DNA of 40,628 nt, taken from positions 1-40,628 of the forward strand of contig CAIUOC010000008.1 of the NCBI GenBank assembly GCA_903900685.1, given 5' to 3'. Each line of letters begins with the position of its first letter. The first letter of the stretch is position 1. The notes below the pieces were generated by a model. The model was not told the origin of the DNA, did no database searches, and saw nothing but the letters and a program-made list of their open reading frames with translations. This stretch comes from an uncultured Candidatus Saccharibacteria bacterium. Lineage in GTDB: Bacteria > Patescibacteriota > Saccharimonadia > Saccharimonadales > UBA4665. Of the stretch, positions 31,607 through 40,591 are shown one piece after another. The position numbers and the translations under genes are program-made.

Positions 31607-32866
31607 TTACCAATTTCCGTTATTAATCCAATGCGTATAGGCATTATACCAGCCACCATAACGACTTGTGGCATAGCCAGAGCACCATCTAAGCTGAGTT
31701 ATTGGGTTTGTAGCCCAATCTGATCCTGCGCTAACCATCTTATATCCAGGAGTAGCCTGACATAGGCCATAGCCATTTGAAGTACCAGAATTATCTGGAA
31801 CAGCTGGGCAATAGTGCTCACCTTGAGCTTTTGTTGGACACCAACCAGATTCATGAGAAATAATATAGTCAGCATACTGATAATCTTGTGGGGCAATACC
31901 AGCAAGTGACATATCTCCCTTTATTCCAGATAGGCTTGTTCCCTGACTAATTATTTCAGTTACTGGCTGAACAGTAACAATAGATTGCAGTACTGTTTGG
32001 CTTATAACTTTGCCATTTTGCAACTGATTAAGGTAAGTTATGGTTTCGGAGCCAGGACTACCTTTTTGAGTTATGGCTGATGTTCCATAGGCAAGCGAGC
32101 TATCCTGAATGGTTTGAACTGGCATTGATATTGCCTGAGTAACATTCGTTATATTGGTTCCTTTATGTATTAGAAAAACAGCCATATTTGCAGTAATTGG
32201 TGTGGCTCCAAAGGGAGTAATACTATCTCCCTTGGCAAGTTTAATTTTTTCTTGTTTTGCAAATTCATCAACAGTTTTCGCATGAGTTCTAACAACAGTA
32301 GGAGTACCGTAAATATTTAAGTTTACTGGTATAGCAGGGTCAACTACGATTCTTGAGCCAATTGCACCGTCTGAAAGAAAATTCGTAGAAGGAAGAACTT
32401 TCACATTGTCTTCTGGATATACCTGGACGCCAACCTGTGTTGCAATTGCCCTTGGAGTGACTTCAGCACTATACGAAAAAGTTCTGTTAACTCCGTCTAT
32501 CACTTCGACTGGCCTACCTCTATAGACATTAATTCTAAAGTCGTTTTGGTTAATCTGAGTTGTTAGACTTGGAGCAACAACATCGCCCTGATTAATCTTT
32601 ATACCAAGGCTTGCTAGCAAATCTCCTACCGTAGATATCTTTGTAGGCACAGTAACGGTATGGCCATCATGCTTAATTATCACAATCTTAGAATCAATAG
32701 GACTAGTTATTGTTTTGCTGGAATAGATCCAAAAAAACACAAAACCAATTATGCAAATAAAAAGTAAAATTAATGGATACAAAAAAGGCTTATTAATTTC
32801 TGGAACTTCAGATTTGGAATCAACCTCTATTTGTTCAGTGTATTTTATATTTCTAGATTTATTCAT
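31607..32866 (-). CDS. Rpf/YabE-like muralytic protein: DUF348 repeats, G5, lysozyme-like domain
   Basis: The order is a cytoplasmic tail, a transmembrane helix (29-48), three DUF348 ubiquitin-like repeats (about 58-115, 116-175 and 178-235), a G5 domain (about 237-312) and a C-terminal lysozyme/Rpf-like domain (about 325-419). The latter has the candidate catalytic E339 in YIISHESGW, four cysteines (343, 353, 369, 395) that may form two disulfides, and NGYGLCQATPGYKM. The same architecture is known for RpfB of Actinobacteria and YabE of Bacillus, which cleave peptidoglycan during resuscitation or growth. Length is 419 residues. It is followed at once by rsmA, as rpfB is by ksgA in Mycobacterium. 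Confidence 0.92.
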   Translation of the reverse strand: MNKSRNIKYTEQIEVDSKSEVPEINKPFLYPLILLFICIIGFVFFWIYSSKTITSPIDSKIVIIKHDGHTVTVPTKISTVGDLLASLGIKINQGDVVAPSLTTQINQNDFRINVYRGRPVEVIDGVNRTFSYSAEVTPRAIATQVGVQVYPEDNVKVLPSTNFLSDGAIGSRIVVDPAIPVNLNIYGTPTVVRTHAKTVDEFAKQEKIKLAKGDSITPFGATPITANMAVFLIHKGTNITNVTQAISMPVQTIQDSSLAYGTSAITQKGSPGSETITYLNQLQNGKVISQTVLQSIVTVQPVTEIISQGTSLSGIKGDMSLAGIAPQDYQYADYIISHESGWCPTKAQGEHYCPAVPDNSGTSNGYGLCQATPGYKMVSAGSDWATNPITQLRWCSGYATSRYGGWYNAYTHWINNGNW

Positions 32867-32927
32867 TATCTAATTCTAAATATCCTCTGTTAACTCATGA
32901 CTTTGTTTAATATAATTTTATCATGTA

Positions 32928-33371
32928 TCAGAATTTAATAAGCTTAATGCCAGTAATAACATCTTTAGTTAGATTATCACTACCAATTGAGTCGATATTT
33001 ATAAATTCAGCAACCCTAATTTCGTGAGATCCGTGGGTATCCCTGTAGTTATCCAACTCAACTAAAAAATAATGGGCCATATAATTAAAGCCGGTCTCAG
33101 AAATTATAATATTGCCTAGATCCTTAAGCTGCGACTCTTTTATTATAATTCCCGTTTCCTCTCTAAGCTCTCTTACTGCAGCAAGTTTTACAGGTTCACC
33201 TTTTTTTATTCCGCCACCTGGCAACTGCCACTTTTTATTGCCAATCCAGCCCTGAACCAACAGTATATCGTTTTTATACCTAACAATAACTCTAGTCCTG
33301 TCGGTATTTCTAACTACTAAAAATATTAATGGCCAGGTTATCCAAAATGTAATTTTAGAAAATAGATTCAT
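32928..33371 (-). CDS. Nudix hydrolase
   Basis: The Nudix box is complete: G53, E59 and RELREETGI at 67-75 (spacing GX5EX7REUXEEXGU), so it should hydrolyse a nucleoside diphosphate linked to some moiety. WQLPGGGIKKGE precedes it. A hydrophobic stretch at residues 8-20 looks like a membrane-associating segment, unusual for the family. The protein has 147 residues. It follows the helicase gene after five bases. The substrate cannot be set from sequence. Confidence 0.92.
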   Translation of the reverse strand: MNLFSKITFWITWPLIFLVVRNTDRTRVIVRYKNDILLVQGWIGNKKWQLPGGGIKKGEPVKLAAVRELREETGIIIKESQLKDLGNIIISETGFNYMAHYFLVELDNYRDTHGSHEIRVAEFINIDSIGSDNLTKDVITGIKLIKF

Positions 33372-33376
33372 TGTTT

Positions 33377-35527
33377 TTAGTTTTCGAGTTTTTTCAAAGG
33401 AGCAAATGAAACATTAAGCTTCTTAGAACCCTTGCCCTTAAAATAAATAACCACGTTTTCACCTTCCATCTCCATAACATGACCCTCTCCGAATAAACTA
33501 TGAGAAACCTTATCGCCGATTTCAAGTTCGGGAACATAATGTGGCTCATCACTTACCTTTACTCCATAGCCATGACTGCTTTGAATATCATCAAAGTATG
33601 TTCCTTCGACTGTTGTTTCTGAATCTATTTCACTAAGAAACCTACTTGGAACATTATGCTGTATACCGCCATATAGAAGTCTTGAGCTGGCAGATAGAAG
33701 ATATAGCTCTTCTCTTGCTCTAGTCATACCAACGTAACACAACCTTCTCTCTTCTTCCATCTCACTCTGATCATATAATGCCCTAGAGTGTGGGAATATA
33801 GTTTCCTCCATGCCAGTCATAAATACAGCTGGAAATTCAAGCCCCTTAGCAGCATGTAATGTCATTAGGGTTACACTATCGTCACTCATATTTGCTTGAT
33901 CGAGATCACTAATTAAGCTAATTTCTTCTAAGAAGCCACTCATTCCAAACTCAGCATACTCTTCAGTTACACTTAAAAGTTCCTTGACGTTTTCCTGTCT
34001 AGATTCACCCATTAAGGTTTTGTCATTCAAAAACTCTAAATAACCAATTCTCTTAATTAGAGTATCGAGAATAACCGAAGGAGTTAATTCATCAATACTT
34101 TCATGAAGAGTCATTATGATACCCCCAAGTTCAAATAAGCCTTTTCTAGCTTTGTCAGTTAGAATATTACATTCAGTTACTCTAGCCAGACCTTGAGATA
34201 GCGTTAATTTATTTTCAATCATCCAATCGTTAAAAGTCTGAACAGATTTAGCGCCTATACCCCTGGTTGGTAGATTAATAATTCGATCAAAGCTTACTCT
34301 ATCTTCTGGTTGGTAGATTAATCTAAGATAAGCGATTAAGTCACGAACCTCTTTACGATCATAAAACCTTGTTCCGCCAACAATCTTATAAGGTATACCA
34401 TAATGCACGAGCGCTTCTTCGATTGATCTCGATTGGGCATTAGTCCTATAAAGAACTGCAAAATCCTGGTAACGTCTAAGGCCGGCATCAATGGCGGTTC
34501 TTATTCTTCTAATAATTGTCTCACCTTCACTTCTTTCATTATTTACCTGAATGATTTGAACTGGCATTCCAACTTCACCATCAGTCCATAACTTTTTCTT
34601 AGATCGATGCTCATTCTTAGTAATTACAGCATTCGCGGCATTGAGGATAGATTTAGTACTCCTGTAATTTTGTTCCAGTTTTATAACCTCACAACCAGGA
34701 TAATCTTTTTCAAAGTTTAAAATATTTCTAAAGTCGGCACCCCGGAATGAATAAACACTCTGCCAATCATCGCCAACTACAGCAATATTTTTTTCTTTTG
34801 AAGTTAAAAACTTAACTAATTTATATTGTGCAGTATTGGTGTCCTGATACTCATCAATCATTATGTACTTAAATTGGTTCTGCCACTTTTCTCTGACTTC
34901 ACTTTTAGTGCTAAGTAGTTTAACAGTTGATAATATAAGATCATCGAAATCTAAAGCGTTATTTTCCTTAAGTAATGTTTCATATATTGGATAAACTTGA
35001 GCAGCAGTTTTTTGGGTTGGGGAGCTTGCAGTCGAAGAGTATTGATCTGGGTTAAGCATTTCATTTTTGGCTGAACTAATAGCACTAGATATACCTCTTG
35101 CTGGGAATGCTTTTTCATCTATCTGAAGTCTCTTACTGGCTCGCTTTATAGCACTAATACGATCATTCTCGTCGAAGATTATGAAATTATTGGGAATTCC
35201 TATATGGTCACCGTCTTGACGAAGTAATTTTACGCATATGGAGTGGAAGGTTCCCATATATGGCATAAATCCTCGGTTATTCGAGTTATCTCCTAGAAGC
35301 TTGCCAACCCTTTCTCTCATCTCTTTAGCAGCCTTATTAGTAAAAGTTACGGCTAAGATGTTATAAGGAGTTGCTTTTTGATTAGCAATTAAATAAGCGA
35401 TTCTGTGAGTTAGGGTTTTTGTTTTTCCACTACCAGCACCAGCTTGTATTAATAAAGGTCCACCAATCGTTTTGACTGCTCTTAATTGTTCTGCATTTAA
35501 ATCTCTAACTATTTCCTCTTGAAGCAT
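33377..35527 (-). CDS. pcrA: PcrA/UvrD/Rep family DNA helicase
   Basis: This superfamily 1A 3'-5' helicase works in excision repair and replication restart. Q-motif LNAEQLRAVK (residues 10-19), Walker A QAGAGSGKTKT (28-38), motif Ia VTFTNKAAKEMRER, motif II DEYQDTN near 227, motif III VVGDDWQSVYSFRGAD, motif IV LEQNYRST, motif V TLMTLHAAKGLEFPAVF and motif VI EERRLCYVGMTRAREELYL are all present. A PcrA-type C-terminal Tudor-like piece (GDKVSHSLFGEGHVMEMEG) ends the 716 residues. It lies 33 bases after tpiA with a putative leaderless promoter (TGCTACAAT) in that gap. Confidence 0.97.
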   Translation of the reverse strand: MLQEEIVRDLNAEQLRAVKTIGGPLLIQAGAGSGKTKTLTHRIAYLIANQKATPYNILAVTFTNKAAKEMRERVGKLLGDNSNNRGFMPYMGTFHSICVKLLRQDGDHIGIPNNFIIFDENDRISAIKRASKRLQIDEKAFPARGISSAISSAKNEMLNPDQYSSTASSPTQKTAAQVYPIYETLLKENNALDFDDLILSTVKLLSTKSEVREKWQNQFKYIMIDEYQDTNTAQYKLVKFLTSKEKNIAVVGDDWQSVYSFRGADFRNILNFEKDYPGCEVIKLEQNYRSTKSILNAANAVITKNEHRSKKKLWTDGEVGMPVQIIQVNNERSEGETIIRRIRTAIDAGLRRYQDFAVLYRTNAQSRSIEEALVHYGIPYKIVGGTRFYDRKEVRDLIAYLRLIYQPEDRVSFDRIINLPTRGIGAKSVQTFNDWMIENKLTLSQGLARVTECNILTDKARKGLFELGGIIMTLHESIDELTPSVILDTLIKRIGYLEFLNDKTLMGESRQENVKELLSVTEEYAEFGMSGFLEEISLISDLDQANMSDDSVTLMTLHAAKGLEFPAVFMTGMEETIFPHSRALYDQSEMEEERRLCYVGMTRAREELYLLSASSRLLYGGIQHNVPSRFLSEIDSETTVEGTYFDDIQSSHGYGVKVSDEPHYVPELEIGDKVSHSLFGEGHVMEMEGENVVIYFKGKGSKKLNVSFAPLKKLEN

Positions 35528-35533
35528 CTATAT

Positions 35534-35542
35534 ATTGTAGCA
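35534..35542 (-). promoter_or_regulatory. Extended -10 directly before pcrA
   Basis: TGCTACAAT lies on the minus strand; the hexamer (35534-35539) ends six bases before the ATG, so transcription would begin at the A of the start codon. Confidence 0.5.
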
Positions 35543-35560
35543 AGTCTTAGCTATTTATTG

Positions 35561-36352
35561 TTAGCTGATTTTTAATCTAGTTTGATGAACTTTTGAAGCG
35601 ACATCAATAATGCCAGTAAATTTATAGCAATTTAAACTAGCAGCTCCGACTAATGCGCCATCACATCCAGACAGATTTAAATAGGTACCAACTGTTTGAT
35701 CGCTTACGCTTCCACCGTATAGAACCCTTACTCTTTGCGCTACAATGGGACCAAATAAATGTTTAATCTGATCTCTTATAAAGTTGATTATTTCTTGGAC
35801 ATCATTGGGTTTGGCAATTTCACCACCGAATGTTGAGATTGCCCAAACTGGTTCATAGGCTATAACAATGTTCTCAATTTCATTAGAAGTTAAATTGGCA
35901 AAAGCAGTTATTAACTGGTCATGAATTACAGTTTTTGTTTCTCCAGCAGTTCTTTCAGTTTTTGTTTCTCCAATACAGACAATTGGAGTAATCTCATTCC
36001 TGACAGCAGCACTAACCTTATCGCGGACTGTTTCTAGCGTTTCATTAAAGTACAAACGTCTTTCTGAGTGACCAATAATACAATAACTAACCATATCTCG
36101 GAGCATAGTGAAACTTACTTCTCCGGTGTAGGCACCCTCATCCTTATAGTAAGCATCTTGAGCTGATAATCTAAACTTACGTCTATCTATTTCCATACTG
36201 ACTGGTTGTAGGCATAGTGTAGACGGAGCTAAAACCATTTCCACACCTTTATGTATTTTTATTTTTTGATCAAGCCTATGGACTAGTATGCTTGCCTGGG
36301 AGACATTGAGATTCATTTTCCAGTTACCAACTATTAATATTTTTCTGTCCAT
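35561..36352 (-). CDS. tpiA: Triose-phosphate isomerase
   Basis: TpiA interconverts dihydroxyacetone phosphate and glyceraldehyde 3-phosphate. NWKMN (residues 10-14) with the catalytic lysine, YCIIGHSERR with the catalytic histidine, IAYEPVWAI with the catalytic glutamate and VLYGGSV for phosphate binding are all present. It has 263 residues, near the usual 250. It starts two bases after pgk. The gene order pyk-pgk-tpiA gives lower glycolysis in one operon. Confidence 0.98.
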   Translation of the reverse strand: MDRKILIVGNWKMNLNVSQASILVHRLDQKIKIHKGVEMVLAPSTLCLQPVSMEIDRRKFRLSAQDAYYKDEGAYTGEVSFTMLRDMVSYCIIGHSERRLYFNETLETVRDKVSAAVRNEITPIVCIGETKTERTAGETKTVIHDQLITAFANLTSNEIENIVIAYEPVWAISTFGGEIAKPNDVQEIINFIRDQIKHLFGPIVAQRVRVLYGGSVSDQTVGTYLNLSGCDGALVGAASLNCYKFTGIIDVASKVHQTRLKIS

Positions 36353-36354
36353 AT

Positions 36355-37665
36355 TTAAATCCTAGCCTTTTCCTTTTTATCTAGCAATGCTTCTACTCCA
36401 GGTAATTTTCTGCCTGCCATCAATTCCAAACTAGCTCCTCCACCAGTCGATACATGATCGAAGGAATCTACAAGATTTCTATTTTCAACATAACCGACAG
36501 TATCACCTCCACCTACGAGACTAAATGGGCGATTACCAAATTCACCCAATATACCATCGACTAATATTTCACTTCCTCTAGCAAAAGGACCTATAGGGCC
36601 ATGTAAGCCTTCAATTTCCGTAACACCCATTGTGCCATTCCAAACTACAGTTTTGGTAAGCTGTAAAGTTCCTACAATAAAAGCGGCAGAAAAAGGACCT
36701 ATATCTAATATCTGTTCTTCCTTGTCAATTTTGTAATCTTTAGCTTCAGGGTTTTTTGGATAACTTTCAATATCTGCAACTATGTGTGTCGACCAATCAA
36801 CAATTCTTGTATGACTTAAACTGTTTATCTTTTTTGCGACTACAGCATCTTTTGGAATAAAAAAAGAGAATGCTTTGCGTCTAGATTTCTCATGAGCTTT
36901 ATCCATAATATCTCTAGCTAAACTTAATTCATCCTTATCATAGACTGAGTGAGCAATATCTATACCGCTAGCCTTCAAAAAAGTATTAGCCATAGCACCG
37001 CCGATAGCTACAAAGTCTGCAATTTCAATAAATTTATTTAATAGTGATATCTTATCGGCTATTTTTGCTCCACCAATTATTGCGGCTAATGGCCTTATAG
37101 GACTTTCCATAACGTTAGTGATAGTATCAACTTCTTTTTCTAAAAGTAATCCTGAAACACTTGGTATAAATTTAGTTATAGCATCCGTGCTTGCATGAGC
37201 CCGATGGACAACGCCAAAGCCATCTTGTACAAAAATATCTGCTAGACTTGCAAGCCTTTTTGCAAAGTCTGAGTTATTTTCCTCTTCTTCTTTATGAAAT
37301 CTTAGGTTCTCAAGTAATAATATTTGACCGCTCTTTAAATCTTTGGCAGCATTGTCAACCTCTGTACCAATGCAGTCATGTACGAAGCTAACTTTATTTG
37401 GCTCAAGGAGTTTTCTTAATTCATCGGCAACAACCTTCAAACTATATTTAATATCCTGTGGTCCTTTTGGCCTGCCAAGATGAGAGCAAATAATTAATTT
37501 AACATTCTTACTCAGCAAATATTTAATTGTTGGTATAGACTGCAATATTCTATAGTCGTCGGTTATTTTACCATTGCTACTAAGCGGGACATTGTAGTCT
37601 GCACGAAGTAGAACTGTTTTGCCTGTAAGGTTTATGTCCTTAATTGTTTGTTTATTAAAACTCAT
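36355..37665 (-). CDS. pgk: Phosphoglycerate kinase
   Basis: Pgk makes ATP from 1,3-bisphosphoglycerate. LLRADYNVPLSSNGKITDDYRI, ICSHLGRPKG, LLLENLRFHKEEE, GGAKIADKISLLN, VWNGTMGV and the nucleotide loop GGGDTVGYV...STGGGASLELMAGRKLPG are all visible. At 436 residues it is about 40 longer than most bacterial Pgks; the extra length sits around residues 265-320 before VWNGTMG. GGTGG lies upstream of the ATG, and it follows pyk after 19 bases. Confidence 0.98.
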   Translation of the reverse strand: MSFNKQTIKDINLTGKTVLLRADYNVPLSSNGKITDDYRILQSIPTIKYLLSKNVKLIICSHLGRPKGPQDIKYSLKVVADELRKLLEPNKVSFVHDCIGTEVDNAAKDLKSGQILLLENLRFHKEEEENNSDFAKRLASLADIFVQDGFGVVHRAHASTDAITKFIPSVSGLLLEKEVDTITNVMESPIRPLAAIIGGAKIADKISLLNKFIEIADFVAIGGAMANTFLKASGIDIAHSVYDKDELSLARDIMDKAHEKSRRKAFSFFIPKDAVVAKKINSLSHTRIVDWSTHIVADIESYPKNPEAKDYKIDKEEQILDIGPFSAAFIVGTLQLTKTVVWNGTMGVTEIEGLHGPIGPFARGSEILVDGILGEFGNRPFSLVGGGDTVGYVENRNLVDSFDHVSTGGGASLELMAGRKLPGVEALLDKKEKARI

Positions 37666-37684
37666 TGCCCACCAATCATTTCTT

Positions 37685-39109
37685 CTATTCTATCATGCGA
37701 ACCTTAATAGTGTCAGTGGTACCTACAACTCCCGAGTATTTACCAGATGCGGTTACAATAATATCATTCTTACTAAGTATCTTTCGAGTTTTAAGCCAGT
37801 CCGTTAATCTATCTATAGTTAATTTATTATAAGGTCTTACGAAGCTCTTGACTGAAAAAACAATTGCTAACTGTTGAGCAACTTTCGGATTACTCGTAAC
37901 TGCAATTAAAGGAATGGGGCTTCTTAAAGAAGAAATGTTAATAGCCGTTGCGCCAGTTTTAGTTTCAGCTACTACTGCAACAGCATTGATATTTTTTGCT
38001 AAATTATTAATTGCCGAAGATATGGCATATGAACGTGTATTTTTATCTGAAATAATTGATTTTTGTGGAGTATTTTGTTCGGTGTATAGAATAATTCTCT
38101 TCATTGTCTTAACAGATTCAAGTGGATAATTACCGCTAGCAGTCTCGTCACTTAGCATTACTGCGTCAGCACCGACAAGTACGGCAGTTGCAATATCTCC
38201 GACTTCAGCTCGTGTTGGCTCGGGAGAATCAATCATGCTGTGCAACATCTGAGTAGCAACAATCGTTGGCTTAGCATAATTTTGACCCATACTAATAATT
38301 TTTCTCTGAATAATTGGCACTGTTTCGTAGGGCATTTCTATTGCTAAGTCACCTCTCGCAACCATAATTGCATCACTAGATTGAAAAATTTCTTCTAGAT
38401 TGTCAACTGCTGATTTAGTTTCAATCTTAGCAATAATTTTAGAATGACTTCCAATATTGCTAAGGATTTTCCTGAGACTTTCAATTTCAACAGATGACTG
38501 GACAAAACTTAGTGCAACATAGTCAATGTCCTGGGTAGATCCAAAAACAATATCTCTTTTGTCTTTTGCGGTAATAACATCTCCGCTAAAATCAGTATCA
38601 GGAAGATTGACACTTTTTCTTCTTATTAATACACCTTCATTTTCAGTCTTTGCATAAACTATTCCCTTATTAACAGATGTAATCTGACATATTATTCGCC
38701 CATCTGCCAAATATAACTTCTCGCCTCTATTTACCTTTAACGATAAATCATACTGAGTTGGTATTATTCCAGTTAAAGCATAGTCACTATTATATGCAAA
38801 TCTTAGCTCCTCACCTTTATTAACAGAAATTACTCCCATAAAATCACCCAATCTAATTTTTGGACCTTGAAGATCTTGAATGATTGCAACTGGTTTTTGT
38901 AGATTTTCAGAAGCTTCTCTAATCCACTTTATTTGTTGTTTTCTTTCATCATAATCGCCATGTGAAAAATTTAACCTGAGACCGTTAGCGCCAGCCTTTA
39001 TTAATTTTTCAATCGAAGAATATGAATTTGTAGATGGACCAATAGTAGCAATTATCTTAGTATGCTTATAATTTTCAATTGGAATTATTCGATTGCTATA
39101 TTCTGACAT
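37685..39109 (-). CDS. pyk: Pyruvate kinase
   Basis: Pyk forms pyruvate and ATP. It shows KIIATIGPSTNSYSSIEKLI, NGLRLNFSHGDYDERKQ, IIQDLQGPKIRLG, MVARGDLAIEMP with metal and substrate residues, and MLHSMIDSPEPTRAEVGDIATAV plus DAVMLSDETASGNYP. The C-terminal allosteric domain ends with SGVVGTTDTIKVRMIE. Length is 474 residues, the usual size. It opens the pyk-pgk-tpiA run. TATAAT lies three bases before the ATG and TATAAC 25 bases before it, so the promoter position is uncertain. Confidence 0.98.
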   Translation of the reverse strand: MSEYSNRIIPIENYKHTKIIATIGPSTNSYSSIEKLIKAGANGLRLNFSHGDYDERKQQIKWIREASENLQKPVAIIQDLQGPKIRLGDFMGVISVNKGEELRFAYNSDYALTGIIPTQYDLSLKVNRGEKLYLADGRIICQITSVNKGIVYAKTENEGVLIRRKSVNLPDTDFSGDVITAKDKRDIVFGSTQDIDYVALSFVQSSVEIESLRKILSNIGSHSKIIAKIETKSAVDNLEEIFQSSDAIMVARGDLAIEMPYETVPIIQRKIISMGQNYAKPTIVATQMLHSMIDSPEPTRAEVGDIATAVLVGADAVMLSDETASGNYPLESVKTMKRIILYTEQNTPQKSIISDKNTRSYAISSAINNLAKNINAVAVVAETKTGATAINISSLRSPIPLIAVTSNPKVAQQLAIVFSVKSFVRPYNKLTIDRLTDWLKTRKILSKNDIIVTASGKYSGVVGTTDTIKVRMIE

Positions 39110-39149
39110 TTAATTATATTTTTAAATAGTTATACCTTTTTATGAAAAG

Positions 39150-39872
39150 TTAATTAGATAACGAAACTGTTGAGGAATTAAGATGTAAATTATAACGGTA
39201 CTCATTAATTAAAGCAAGTGTATTCTTATTGCTTGAGCAGCTTGTAGTTGGTGGCATATAGGCTATATAGTAAGATTTAGTCTGTAATAATAAAACCCCT
39301 GATGAAACGTTGATATTCGAAGGATAAGTACCATTAATTTGAGAAATTATACCAAGTGGTGAGCCACCCATAACACTTGAGCTAGCCGTACAATTTATAT
39401 CTGATTTAGTAATCGCTTTTGAGGATAGGAAGACTGCTTGAGTCGGGGTGGCTGAGAAGACAGTAGTAGTTCCAGTGACAGTAGTTAAGTCAGAGTACTG
39501 ACTAGGAACCAATATTTTTAGACCAAAGGTTGGTAAGGCAAAATCAGAAATAGCCTGAGAGTTACTGTTAATTGATACTGGGGTATTCGATTTAATTATT
39601 TTTGAATCTAAATTATTAATTCTTAAGTTAGTGTCGGCTAGCTGATTTTGATAAACAAAATATGTTACAGCAACTGCAGCGACAACTAAAAAAATTAGTA
39701 TATAGATAAAGAAATTGGAATTTGTGGCCTGATCAGACTTATCGCTAAGCATATTATCTATTTCAATAGCTTTATTGACTTTAGGAGTCTCTAAAAAACT
39801 ATCTTCTTTAACTCTATTAACTTTTGAGTTAGTGGGGTCGATTTGATCAGGTACTTTAAAGCCATTATCCAT
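39150..39872 (-). CDS. Single-helix membrane protein of unknown function
   Basis: I recognise no family. The 240 residues have a charged cytoplasmic part (1-52), one transmembrane helix (53-75, FFIYILIFLVVAAVAVTYFV) and an outer domain rich in Ser, Thr and Asn with two cysteines (NCTASS and TSCSSN) that may pair. The outer part carries ISDFALPTFGLKILVPSQYSDL, reminiscent of PsbP-like or lipoprotein-like domains seen in this group. It has a consensus extended -10 eight bases before the ATG, so the mRNA is probably leaderless. It lies between pyk and the L,D-transpeptidase on the same strand. Confidence 0.75.
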   Translation of the reverse strand: MDNGFKVPDQIDPTNSKVNRVKEDSFLETPKVNKAIEIDNMLSDKSDQATNSNFFIYILIFLVVAAVAVTYFVYQNQLADTNLRINNLDSKIIKSNTPVSINSNSQAISDFALPTFGLKILVPSQYSDLTTVTGTTTVFSATPTQAVFLSSKAITKSDINCTASSSVMGGSPLGIISQINGTYPSNINVSSGVLLLQTKSYYIAYMPPTTSCSSNKNTLALINEYRYNLHLNSSTVSLSN

Positions 39873-39880
39873 ATTATAAA

Positions 39881-39889
39881 ATTATACCA
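39881..39889 (-). promoter_or_regulatory. Extended -10 of the 240-residue membrane protein gene
   Basis: TGGTATAAT lies on the minus strand; the hexamer (39881-39886) ends eight bases before the ATG, which predicts a leader of one or two bases. Confidence 0.6.
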
Positions 39890-39910
39890 ATAAGCTTATG
39901 TTTAATGAAA

Positions 39911-40591
39911 TTATTTGACAATTAGTACGTTAGTGCCGACATTAATCCATTTATGAAGCCAGGCTGCAGTTTTTAGAGGACACTCAACACAACCATGTGA
40001 GGCATTGGTTGAATATGGAGCAATATTACCGAATTCACTTGGTATCCTCCAAGGAGCATCATGAAAACCAAACTGACCATATTGATTCTGTAAAAATGGT
40101 ATCCAATAGTTAACAGGATCATTCCAGCTGGTACTCGAATTAGAGCCAATCAGGTTAATGTGAGTATATTTTCCGAAAACTTTATAACTACCAAGTGGAG
40201 TTAGATCCGAAGCCAAAGTTTGATTACCGGTGATGACAGGTGAATTAAAGACAGAGATTGATCCATTACAGGCCCATAAATGTCTTCTACTGATACTTAC
40301 AACAACCGATTTTTCATAACTATTATTGGAACAGTATTGATCAGATAAAACTGCTGATTGATTTGGGTTTTTGTTATTGATAGGCGATGAGGTTTGATGT
40401 GAAATTACATAAGTTAGTGAAAGAATAATAAATGAACAAACAATTAGTAAAAACAGAATGTGCCTAGTTAAGGGTATTCTTCTGGGTTTTTTTTGTCTCT
40501 TGATAGAATTGTTATTAATTGTACGATTATTGCCTATAGAAGCGGAATATCTGTAAATCTCTAATTTAGGTTTTTGATTTTTATTAGTCAT
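39911..40591 (-). CDS. L,D-transpeptidase (YkuD domain), membrane anchored
   Basis: YkuD enzymes make 3-3 cross-links in peptidoglycan or attach proteins to it. A very basic cytoplasmic tail (1-42) leads to a transmembrane helix (about 43-64). The YkuD domain spans about 95-226: VVVSISRRHLWACNG, TPLGSYKVFGKYT, FGFHDAPWR (H177) and the active site NASHGCVECPLKTAAWLH with C201. The arginine or asparagine that usually follows SHGC-V is replaced by E-C-P, an additional cysteine two residues on. Length is 226 residues. The upstream promoter region is partly outside the window. Confidence 0.92.
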   Translation of the reverse strand: MTNKNQKPKLEIYRYSASIGNNRTINNNSIKRQKKPRRIPLTRHILFLLIVCSFIILSLTYVISHQTSSPINNKNPNQSAVLSDQYCSNNSYEKSVVVSISRRHLWACNGSISVFNSPVITGNQTLASDLTPLGSYKVFGKYTHINLIGSNSSTSWNDPVNYWIPFLQNQYGQFGFHDAPWRIPSEFGNIAPYSTNASHGCVECPLKTAAWLHKWINVGTNVLIVK

